Assembly (NCBI RefSeq): GCF_019654975.1
Contig: NZ_BPEW01000006.1
Coordinates: 62,001-126,000, forward strand
From: Shewanella sp. c952
GTDB lineage: Bacteria > Pseudomonadota > Gammaproteobacteria > Enterobacterales > Shewanellaceae
Reading direction: 5' to 3'
DNA length: 64,000 nucleotides
The position numbers and the translations under genes are program-made. Positions 17,032 to 24,835 of this stretch are shown in pieces (within the stretch, counting starts at the first letter, position 1; each line of letters opens with the position of its first letter). A model generated the notes under the pieces. It worked only from the letters and a program-made list of their open reading frames with translations, did not search any database and was not told the DNA's origin.

Positions 17032-19311
17032 TTAGTGACCGTGTAATTCCATTATTTGCTCAGGAGAGTGACAAGTCGCACAAGCTTCTTTTGCTCTATT
17101 AAGAACATCAGTGGTACTTGTACCATCCAAGATACCACCGTTTGTTTCGATATGAGAATTACCTGCTTCACTCAAGTGAGACTGGTGACAGCTTAAACAT
17201 GCACCCGCATCAGAAGAAACGAAGATACCCACTTTATCTTTAGTATCAAGATTTGGATAGTTCCATACACGTTCAGGAGATCTGCCTAACGTAATACCAT
17301 TTTCGATTTTGTTTTTGCTATCTTCAGCAGTGTGGCAAGTCAAGCAGTCAGTCTTCATAACCGTTCCAGACTGCAAGCCGCTGCCCCAATAGGCATTCAT
17401 GTCATGTCCTGATGCATGGTGAGCTTTATAAGCAAAGCTTGTTGGCACAAAAACACCTGATCCCCATACAGTTTCTGATAGTCCTTTATCCGCTGTATGA
17501 CATGTCTGGCAGTTAACACCGTTGTCAAAGTGAACGATTTCTTGATTATGACACCCCATACACTTGCTGCTATCGATAATATCGCGACGAGCGATAGCCG
17601 GCTCACTTGTATCAGTATCATTCCATGTAAAGCTTAGTGGCGCATCTTGGATATAAGCTGATGTTACATCTGAATTACCTTTGCTATCAACAGAATCACA
17701 AGCGCGAGGTTCAACAACTGGGCGACCATGACCTCCTGCTTTGAAACAAGTTGCAACACCTGCGAACAACTCAACACTCTTACTATTCAAGTCAGCTGGA
17801 AGTTCAAGTGCACTGTTTGTACTGTTAATAGTGAAAGTTTTAGTTGCTTCATCATAGGTAGACACTTGAGAATTTGTCAGTGCAAACCCTCGGGCACTGT
17901 ATTTAGTGCCACTTGTGTATGCAGGGTAATCCTTATCAGTATCCCAAGAGAAATAGATGCTGGACTTAGTATATTTGCTTGGATTAGCAATAAATTCTTT
18001 AGCTACTGCCTCACTCTTTTCATCTAAGATTTGTACATCGAAAGTGAGTACACCGTCAGTTACCTCTATTTTACTAAACTTAGCAGAATAATCCTGACTA
18101 ACTTTGTAGCTCTTGGTTGCATCACCGTGAGCTTCAGCACCGCTTCGTGCAGATCCATCTTCGACGTGGCAAGACATGCAATTTTCATTGCTTGGGTTAT
18201 GATATGCTTTTGGCATAGTAGTATGACACGCTATACACGCAGTATTACTTTGGTTAGCAAGGAATAGATCTGAATTCGCTGGTGCATCATCGCCTGTAAC
18301 GTGACAAGCAGTACAATCTGCAGCCGGCTTTTGTGGATACATTACTTTTCCATAGTTATGTACGCCACCACCATAGCCAATAACTTTATATGGTGCAGGA
18401 ATATTACCATCCTCATCTGCGCCTGGAGCATCTGGAGCATAAGTTGTGCGGGCATCACCCTTATGAATTGCATGGATCATATAAGTAAAGTCGACGCTGT
18501 TGCCACTTTCTGGGTCACCAGATGTTGATGTATGGCAAGATGCACAATTTTCTAGATCGATACGACGGCCGCCATGGAACTCTAAACTTTCAGGCTGATG
18601 ACAGGTATAGCATGTTTCGATGGCTACAACGTCACGCGTTTGGATTCCGTCAGTCATACCAGTAGATGGCTGCCAATCAAAGTGTCCATTGGCGGCAAAA
18701 CTTGGAAGTTCTAATTCAAGCGTTGCGCGTTGCGTATTGTCTGCGTTGTAAGCTACTGCTATAGGTGCAGTTACTTCCGCAATGTTTTGTTGGAAAGTAT
18801 ACGTATAACTACCATCACCGTTGTCTACAAAACAAGTATCACAGCTAGATGCTTTTTCTACATTAGCTTGGAATTGATTAGAAGGATTGATATCGGACTC
18901 ACCTTCAGGTACCCAGTCCGGATTTGGTGTTTTCTCTGCATTTATGTAAGCTTGCCACTGAAACCCACGATTAAACTCTACAGCATCGTCACCTTCACCA
19001 AACATACGAGTTTCTTGAGCTAGCTGGGCAATACCAAAGCGTAAATCGTGATCCTTTGTTAAACCAAGAACAGCGACACCGTTGTCATTCTGAAGCTTAA
19101 AATTAACTGTTACTGTTCCAGCATCTACAGTGGCATCTGTGAAAATAGCATTAACGCTTTTTGCTGCGTCAATATTAACCCCGACAACGCCATTCTCACC
19201 ATTTTCGCCATCTTTACCATCATCGCCACTACAGCCAGAAACTGCTAATGAAAGCACCCCTGCTGTAAGTAGCGCTTTTGAAGTTGCGCTTAAGTTGAAA
19301 AATTTCATCAT
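17032..19311 (-). CDS. omcA: Outer-membrane decaheme lipoprotein cytochrome OmcA
   Basis: 759 residues starting at a double ATG after GCAGGGA. Lipobox LAVSGCSG is followed by DDGKDGENGENG. Segments such as AVLGLTKDHDLRFGIAQL, CYTCHQPESLEFHGGRR and TYMIHAIHKGD match S. oneidensis OmcA closely. Ten CXXCH motifs: CYTCH, CASCH, CTACH, CIACH, CMSCH, CMGCH, CQTCH, CLTCH, CLSCH, CATCH. It is a surface metal and flavin reductase that works with MtrC. It sits directly upstream of mtrC, as in MR-1, but with its own promoter region and terminator. Confidence 0.95.
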   Translation of the reverse strand: MMKFFNLSATSKALLTAGVLSLAVSGCSGDDGKDGENGENGVVGVNIDAAKSVNAIFTDATVDAGTVTVNFKLQNDNGVAVLGLTKDHDLRFGIAQLAQETRMFGEGDDAVEFNRGFQWQAYINAEKTPNPDWVPEGESDINPSNQFQANVEKASSCDTCFVDNGDGSYTYTFQQNIAEVTAPIAVAYNADNTQRATLELELPSFAANGHFDWQPSTGMTDGIQTRDVVAIETCYTCHQPESLEFHGGRRIDLENCASCHTSTSGDPESGNSVDFTYMIHAIHKGDARTTYAPDAPGADEDGNIPAPYKVIGYGGGVHNYGKVMYPQKPAADCTACHVTGDDAPANSDLFLANQSNTACIACHTTMPKAYHNPSNENCMSCHVEDGSARSGAEAHGDATKSYKVSQDYSAKFSKIEVTDGVLTFDVQILDEKSEAVAKEFIANPSKYTKSSIYFSWDTDKDYPAYTSGTKYSARGFALTNSQVSTYDEATKTFTINSTNSALELPADLNSKSVELFAGVATCFKAGGHGRPVVEPRACDSVDSKGNSDVTSAYIQDAPLSFTWNDTDTSEPAIARRDIIDSSKCMGCHNQEIVHFDNGVNCQTCHTADKGLSETVWGSGVFVPTSFAYKAHHASGHDMNAYWGSGLQSGTVMKTDCLTCHTAEDSKNKIENGITLGRSPERVWNYPNLDTKDKVGIFVSSDAGACLSCHQSHLSEAGNSHIETNGGILDGTSTTDVLNRAKEACATCHSPEQIMELHGH

Positions 19312-19416
19312 TTTTGTCCCTGCAATAGTTTTTTAATCATCACTAAAAAGGGATTCAATTTGAGAACAAATCTCATTTACCCTTATTTAGTGTGTGGAAT
19401 TTTATTTCCACCTCTA

Positions 19417-19477
19417 GGCTAACGAACAGCGTAATTTTTAGCAGGTGTTTTAGATGCTTTATGTGATTAAGGTCAGA
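19417..19477 (-). promoter_or_regulatory. Candidate CRP-dependent promoter of omcA
   Basis: TGTGATTAAGGTCAGA at 19462-19477 matches the CRP consensus TGTGA-N6-TCACA at 9 of 10 conserved positions. GGCTAACG (19417-19424) lies 38 bases nearer the gene, as in front of mtrC. The site is about 150 bases from the ATG. Confidence 0.5.
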
Positions 19478-19685
19478 CTATTTCTTTAGGGGTAGAGAGA
19501 AAAGTGTGTTTTTAGGACTATTTTAATTCTCACTTAAGTGTTTCCTCGCTCATCACTGCTATATGTGGCAGGTTTGTTACGACTCTTGAGTGGCACTGTT
19601 TTTTCATAAGTGGTTGTGTTGCCAATTTATAGTGGGAATATGCTTATTGTCTGTTTGGAATTTGATTTCAGCGATATCTAGATAT

Positions 19686-19718
19686 AAAAAAGGCGAGAAG
19701 TTATTCTTCTCGCCTTTT
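19686..19718 (-). terminator. Rho-independent terminator after undA
   Basis: Long stem AAAAGGCGAGAAG/CTTCTCGCCTTTT with a TTATT loop, 46 bases past the undA stop. Strong and probably bidirectional. Confidence 0.9.
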
Positions 19719-19763
19719 GTTTTGCCTTTTAAAGCATGCTTGCTTTAAGCGTTAATATTTACA

Positions 19764-22118
19764 TTACTTGTAATTAGTTGGGTGAACTTTATCAACCCCA
19801 AAAGACTTACCTTCGGCATGACAAGTTGCACAACTTTCTGTGCCGTCGTAAGTGCCTAGAGGTGCACCAAATACGCCGCCGTTAGACTCAACGTGAGCAC
19901 CGAAGCTTTCTTTGGTGTGGCACGAACCACATGCTGCAGCAATAGGAGAATATTCTAGAATTGCCTTTTCTGCACCTTCGTTCAAGGTTGCAGGTAGTGA
20001 GCCTGTGTTTGCAAGAGTTAGCTGACCTTTTTCATGACACGAGGCACAGTCGCCGTAGTGTTTAGTGAAGGTAATGTCTTCATTACGATTACTGTTTACC
20101 TTAGTGCGTTTGTTAGCATGCAGGGTATGGATCATCACTTTATAATCAAGTGAGTTTTCAAGTCCAACGCGACCACCTTTGAAAGAACCATCTGCTACAG
20201 CATGTAGTGCTTGACCTTTATGGCAGCTTACACAGCTACCATCAGTAAGTGCTAGAGGTTGCTCTTTGTTATCAGGCATATGACATGAACCACACGATGG
20301 TCTAGTGTGGAAGGACAGGTCAATGCTGTCATCATGACAAGCTTGACAAGCCTTTTCTGATGCGCTGTTCATTCTTACTGTTGCAGTTTCACCAATAGTT
20401 GCAAAGGCTGCTGCTTCGGCGGTCAAAGTCGCAATAACATGTTCTTCATCAGAGCAAGCAACAGTTGTTTCAGTGACGCGTGAAGCACAGATATTTAGGT
20501 GACTCATCATAGCCCCTGATAGCAGTTCAACACCAAGTTCATTGATCGTGTACTGATATCCTTCTGAGGTCTGCTCTACTGTAATATCACCTGCAGTAAT
20601 TGCATCTGCATCAGCAAGGTTAATCATTTTGTGGGTAGCAGTTAAGTTGCCTCGTGTCATTTTCCAGACATCTGCAAAGTCATTGTGGTGATTTTCAACT
20701 ATTTGCACGTTAAGCGCACTTACCGAAGGATCTTCGTGAGGAGCTGTTGCTGAATCATTTTCAAAGTTGACGATAAAGCTTAAGCTATCATTCTGTTCGT
20801 TATAAGTACCATTACTAACTGAAAACTCGTAAGCCTCTTTAGCAGATTTAATGGTGAGTTCTTTGTTTAAATGGAACTTTGCTGCGCCCATTGGGTTACT
20901 GTCATCGGCGTGACAAGCTGCACAATCGCCTTGCGCATATTGTGGGAATTGCTCAGAGTGAAATAAACCGCGGGCGGTTCCATCCCATTCAGGTGTTGCA
21001 AATTTCTCATGACAGCTTAAGCAAGCTTCTTGTCTATGGAAGTGGAACTGATTAGCTTGCGCTGGCGCAGTTTCACCTTCGATGTGACATGATTGGCATG
21101 CTTTAGCGTCTGCAGGGAAAGTGACTTCACTGTAGTCGTATGCTTTTCCGCCATAACCAATCATGAAGTACTGGCCTTTATGGATTTGGTGAAGCATAGA
21201 GCCCATGTCGATAGTTGCCCCTGTTTCTGGATCGCCAGAGTAGGTGGTATGACAAACTACACAGTTTTCAATTTCAATACGTTTGCCACCATGCATTGAA
21301 AGCTTTGGTGCCCACGCATGTTCGTAGTCATCATTGTGACAACGTATACAAGATTCTTGTAGATCGACAAGATTACGGGTTTCATCGGCTTCAGCTGCTC
21401 GATCAAGTGCTGGGATGAAATCGTAATGTGTGTTGATTAAAGTAGCGTTACTGACTACGTTTGTCGGTTTTAACTCTAGCGTAATACGGTGAGTGAGTTC
21501 ACCTTTGAATTCGGTATCTAAGCCTTCAATTTGTTCGTACTCGTTGAGTGCTTTAGAGAAAGTATAACGATACTGTCCGTGGCCTAATGCTTCAACACAT
21601 GCTGTTTTACAGCTAGTTTCGATATTAGCTTGAATCTGTGGTCCTTGGTGTTTATCCCATCCTTCAGGCAAGTCTTGACCTTCAGCGATGTCACCAGGCA
21701 ATTTCATGCTGTTGATATAGCTAACCCATTGTGATGACTTCTCACCTTTCATCGGTGTAGCCTCTGGTTCAGGGCTGTCAAAACCAGGTAATGGACGGTC
21801 ACGCTTCTGTAGGCTGTCTAGTTTGGCAATACCAAAGCCTAAGGCATTAATATTCTCAAATGTATCTAAGCCTGAAACTACTACACCATTGGCTGTTTCG
21901 AGTTCGAAATCTACAGCTACAATGCCGTCTGTAATTGTGGCATGTAAAATATTGGCGTTTAGACTTGTTGCTTGTTGGATATCAACGCCGATATCGCCAT
22001 TGTTGCCATCTTCACCGTCTTTGCCATCACTGCCACAACCTACAAGCGCAAAAGAAAGTGCGCCAATGCCGATTGCTGATTTTACAGCGGTTGCGAGTTT
22101 ATATCGATTTATCATCAT
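19764..22118 (-). CDS. undA: Undecaheme outer-membrane lipoprotein cytochrome UndA
   Basis: 784 residues from a double ATG after GCAGGGA. Lipobox FALVGCGS, then DGKDGEDGNNG. Eleven CXXCH motifs: CIRCH, CVVCH, CQSCH, CLSCH, CAACH, then CQACH, CGSCH, CVSCH, CASCH, CGSCH, CATCH. The extra heme falls in the tightly packed group six to eight (SCGSCHMPDNK, then SCVSCHKGQ), where known UndA proteins carry their additional heme. It should be a surface terminal reductase able to replace MtrC/OmcA-type proteins at the MtrAB or MtrDE conduit. It has its own promoter region, with a perfect FNR/EtrA-type palindrome, and its own terminator. Confidence 0.88.
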   Translation of the reverse strand: MMINRYKLATAVKSAIGIGALSFALVGCGSDGKDGEDGNNGDIGVDIQQATSLNANILHATITDGIVAVDFELETANGVVVSGLDTFENINALGFGIAKLDSLQKRDRPLPGFDSPEPEATPMKGEKSSQWVSYINSMKLPGDIAEGQDLPEGWDKHQGPQIQANIETSCKTACVEALGHGQYRYTFSKALNEYEQIEGLDTEFKGELTHRITLELKPTNVVSNATLINTHYDFIPALDRAAEADETRNLVDLQESCIRCHNDDYEHAWAPKLSMHGGKRIEIENCVVCHTTYSGDPETGATIDMGSMLHQIHKGQYFMIGYGGKAYDYSEVTFPADAKACQSCHIEGETAPAQANQFHFHRQEACLSCHEKFATPEWDGTARGLFHSEQFPQYAQGDCAACHADDSNPMGAAKFHLNKELTIKSAKEAYEFSVSNGTYNEQNDSLSFIVNFENDSATAPHEDPSVSALNVQIVENHHNDFADVWKMTRGNLTATHKMINLADADAITAGDITVEQTSEGYQYTINELGVELLSGAMMSHLNICASRVTETTVACSDEEHVIATLTAEAAAFATIGETATVRMNSASEKACQACHDDSIDLSFHTRPSCGSCHMPDNKEQPLALTDGSCVSCHKGQALHAVADGSFKGGRVGLENSLDYKVMIHTLHANKRTKVNSNRNEDITFTKHYGDCASCHEKGQLTLANTGSLPATLNEGAEKAILEYSPIAAACGSCHTKESFGAHVESNGGVFGAPLGTYDGTESCATCHAEGKSFGVDKVHPTNYK

Positions 22119-22398
22119 TTTATTCCCTGCATAGGTTTTATCTGCTGTGAGGTTTTTACCTCTTAAGCGTGAGGAGCTTCCTCAACACGATCTTACCCAA
22201 AAGAGGTGGTTGGCAATAATATGGACTAGGCAAATGTGATGTAACCCTGCTGTGATTTTTTAAAATGCTACGAAATTGTTAGATATCAATTTAAACAGTT
22301 GGTTAGGGTGTATGGTTGTAGGGGTTTAAGTTTGAGTTAAGGCTGAGGATGGTTATCTTAAAGTAGTCTTAATGAAGTGATTATTTTTAAGGGTAAAG

Positions 22399-22412
22399 TT
22401 GATTTAAATCAA
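22399..22412. promoter_or_regulatory. Perfect FNR/EtrA-type site upstream of undA
   Basis: TTGATTTAAATCAA matches TTGAT-N4-ATCAA at all ten conserved positions and is a complete 14-bp palindrome. It lies 281 bases upstream of the undA ATG, far but in the only non-coding stretch serving that gene. Confidence 0.6.
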
Positions 22413-22560
22413 GCTGAGTTACTGTGGTTATTACGTATTTATACTGTTTAGTAACATCTAATTGAGCAAGGGTGGCGTAAAGGTTTTTTGGTTGTTAATG
22501 AATTGTTCTGGGAGTGGTGCGCGAATGATTTGTTTGCGTTTTATCAGCTAAATATATAAT

Positions 22561-22590
22561 AAAAGCGGCGTGTTAACGCCGCTTTTTTTT
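22561..22590 (-). terminator. Rho-independent terminator after the ten-heme UndA-like gene
   Basis: AAAAGCGGCG/CGCCGCTTTT stem with a 6-base loop, 19 bases past the stop. The T8 run lies on the plus strand; the minus strand has TTTTATTAT, so it should work in both directions. Confidence 0.85.
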
Positions 22591-22608
22591 AGAAAAATAG
22601 CTTAACTA

Positions 22609-24780
22609 TTACCATTCTACAGGGTGAACCGAATCTACTCCGTTGGTTTTCCCTTCAGCATGACAGGTTGCACAAGATTCACTTCCTGGAACATAAGTGC
22701 CACGAGTGTCATTTGCCGTACCGCCATTGCTGCGGATATGTGAGATTAATGAGTCTTTTGTACCATGACAACTCACACATGTTGATGCGATAGGAGAGAA
22801 CTCAACCATACCTAAGACTGCATCGGTAGAGGGTGTAGCGACCATCGCACCAAGTCCATCCATTTTAAGCTGGCCTTTATCATGACAGACAGCACAGTTA
22901 CCATAGTGCTCTGGGAAGGTGATTGGATCTTGCGTAGAACGCTTATTGGCATGATGCGCATGTATACGTACTTTAAAGTCAATATGGTCTTGAATCGACT
23001 TAGAGTCAGCCCCTGAACGAGTCGGGTTATGACACATCTGACACTCACCTTCAAAGTTACTGTAATTGCCCCCGTGTTTGAAACCTATACCAAATTTTCC
23101 GATGAACTTTTCGTCGTGACAATTTGCACAAGTATCGTTACTCACCACGACTCGTCTAGCCATCACGCTGTCATCACCATTAAGGTTAAATGCTACCAAC
23201 TCACCGGTGATCACCGCAGGATTATTCGACTCGTCAGTACCTGTGCCACAAACCACTCCCATCAGCGTATCTCTATCAACACACATTTTGGTTGAAATTA
23301 CGCCTGTTGCGGCTTCGCTAGCATCAGCCATTAATGTCGTCGTGGTAGTGTATCGATAAACGCCATCACTCACAGCTGATGGTGTTAGAGCAACTAGATC
23401 AACTTTTTGTGTTCCTGAACCAAAGTCAATGTCATTACCAAAGCCAAAATAGATTGCGCTTAATGTAATACGCTTATCGACATCTGGACTCATCACTGGA
23501 GTCGTTAAAGAAGAATCTGCAAATTGCACATCAAATGTAATCATGCCCGTCGCGACTGACACTGAACCTGGTACTAACGTTGCGGAATAGCTGTCTTTAG
23601 CATTATCTTTAGCGACGGCATCGGTGAAGTGATGCGCAGCGCCTTGTTCACCTTTTTCTGCATGACAGGTGCTACAGTCGGTTGTTTCAATATACCTGTC
23701 GTGCATATCGGTTTTTATCTGCGCTGGATCGGTTGAATCTGAGTGACATGACCCACATGCTAATGCGCGATGGTGCTTAAAGTTAAATGCATCAACAGGA
23801 CTAGTGTCGCCTTCTTGGTGGCATGCGCGACAGTCGTACATGTCAGCAGGGAAGGTCACTTCGGAGTAATCGTGGATACTGCCACCATAACCTACCATCA
23901 AGTAATCACTCTTATGGATTTTATGTACCATATAGCCCATGTCAATTGGTGCGCCTGTTTCAGGATCACCAGCGTAACTGGTGTGACACATTTGGCAATT
24001 AGCGATATCGAAACGTCTTCCGCCGTGGAATAACAGTTTTGAGGCCCAAGGGTGGTCATAATCGTCGCTATGACAACGTAAACATGATTGTTCTAAAAAC
24101 TCTACTGTACGAGTCGCATCTGCAGCGACCATTTCACCCGATGAGGGTAAAAAGTCGTAATGTGCATTGATGAGTTTATTGGCCGTACCATCAGCTCTCA
24201 GCTCCATGGTAACTCGGTGAGTTAAACTATCATCAAAGGTTAAGTCGAGTCCCTCAAGTTCAGGCACGTCATTTAAATTCAGTTGGAAGGTATAGCGGTA
24301 CATGCCACTGCTTAGGTTTTCTATACACTCCTGAGCACAGCTAGATTCAAGCCCTGGCTGGAACTGTGTACCCGCTTTGTCTTCGTATCCTGGTGGGACG
24401 TTAGCAGCGACGGGTTCTACAGCACTATTAATGTAGTTTACCCATTGTGGTGTTTTATAACCTTTGCCTTCAGTCGGGATTAATTTTGCGACCCCCATAC
24501 CTATCCAGTCGACAGCTTGGTAGGTGTCGAGATCGGTTATTGCTACGCCGTTGGCATTTTCGAGAGTGAACTCTACTGCAATCACACCTTCAGTCACAGA
24601 GGCCGATGAGATGGAAGCTTTTAGTTCGTTGGCTTGAGCAATTGAAAAACCAACTTCACCATCTTTACCATCTTCACCGTCATTGCCGTCGCTACAACCA
24701 AATAACAAAGCGGCACTCGCGAGAGCAATCAAACTGAGTTTTGAGCTTCTAGTTTTGATTTCCATAATTTTGCGTTCCAT
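22609..24780 (-). CDS. Decaheme outer-membrane lipoprotein cytochrome, UndA-like
   Basis: 723 residues from the ATG at 24780; an alternative ATG five codons in (24765) is also plausible. Lipobox ALLFGCSD, then GNDGEDGKDGE. Ten CXXCH motifs: CLRCH, CQMCH, CRACH, CGSCH, CSTCH, CANCH, CQMCH, CAVCH, CVSCH, CATCH. The spacing text (CLRCHSDDYDH, GYGGSIHDYSEVTFPAD, SCATCHAEGKTNGVDSVHP) is clearly closer to the neighbouring undA than to omcA, but it lacks the eleventh heme. It is a predicted surface electron-transfer protein. It starts 55 bases after mtrF, separated only by a UUCG-loop hairpin, so it could be partly cotranscribed with mtrDEF. Confidence 0.85.
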   Translation of the reverse strand: MERKIMEIKTRSSKLSLIALASAALLFGCSDGNDGEDGKDGEVGFSIAQANELKASISSASVTEGVIAVEFTLENANGVAITDLDTYQAVDWIGMGVAKLIPTEGKGYKTPQWVNYINSAVEPVAANVPPGYEDKAGTQFQPGLESSCAQECIENLSSGMYRYTFQLNLNDVPELEGLDLTFDDSLTHRVTMELRADGTANKLINAHYDFLPSSGEMVAADATRTVEFLEQSCLRCHSDDYDHPWASKLLFHGGRRFDIANCQMCHTSYAGDPETGAPIDMGYMVHKIHKSDYLMVGYGGSIHDYSEVTFPADMYDCRACHQEGDTSPVDAFNFKHHRALACGSCHSDSTDPAQIKTDMHDRYIETTDCSTCHAEKGEQGAAHHFTDAVAKDNAKDSYSATLVPGSVSVATGMITFDVQFADSSLTTPVMSPDVDKRITLSAIYFGFGNDIDFGSGTQKVDLVALTPSAVSDGVYRYTTTTTLMADASEAATGVISTKMCVDRDTLMGVVCGTGTDESNNPAVITGELVAFNLNGDDSVMARRVVVSNDTCANCHDEKFIGKFGIGFKHGGNYSNFEGECQMCHNPTRSGADSKSIQDHIDFKVRIHAHHANKRSTQDPITFPEHYGNCAVCHDKGQLKMDGLGAMVATPSTDAVLGMVEFSPIASTCVSCHGTKDSLISHIRSNGGTANDTRGTYVPGSESCATCHAEGKTNGVDSVHPVEW

Positions 24781-24801
24781 TTCTCATCACTAAACATTGA
24801 A

Positions 24802-24827
24802 AGCCCAACAACCGAAGTTATTGGGCT
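24802..24827 (-). terminator. UUCG-loop hairpin between mtrF and the UndA-like gene
   Basis: 11-bp stem (AGCCCAATAAC/GTTGTTGGGCT, one wobble pair) closed by a TTCG tetraloop, 9 bases after the mtrF stop. The minus-strand tail is only TTTC, so read-through into the next gene is expected. Confidence 0.6.
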
Positions 24828-24835
24828 AATGATTA

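Larger units (their letters stand above)
19312..19763. other. Intergenic region upstream of omcA
   Basis: About 450 bases without a gene. It contains the undA terminator (19686-19718), a CRP-like site TGTGA-N6-TCAGA (19462-19477), GGCTAACG (19417-19424) and the omcA ribosome site. No convincing ORF was seen in the rest (19480-19680). Confidence 0.6.
22119..22608. other. Intergenic region upstream of undA
   Basis: 490 bases without a gene. It contains the terminator of the preceding cytochrome gene (22561-22590), an exact FNR/EtrA-type dyad (22399-22412), two isolated TGTGA half-sites (22235-22239, 22251-22255) and the undA ribosome site, whose 15-base core is identical to that of mtrC. Confidence 0.6.

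Noticed and set aside
22235..22255. CRP sites upstream of undA
   Set aside because: Two TGTGA half-sites are present but neither has a second half at the right distance.
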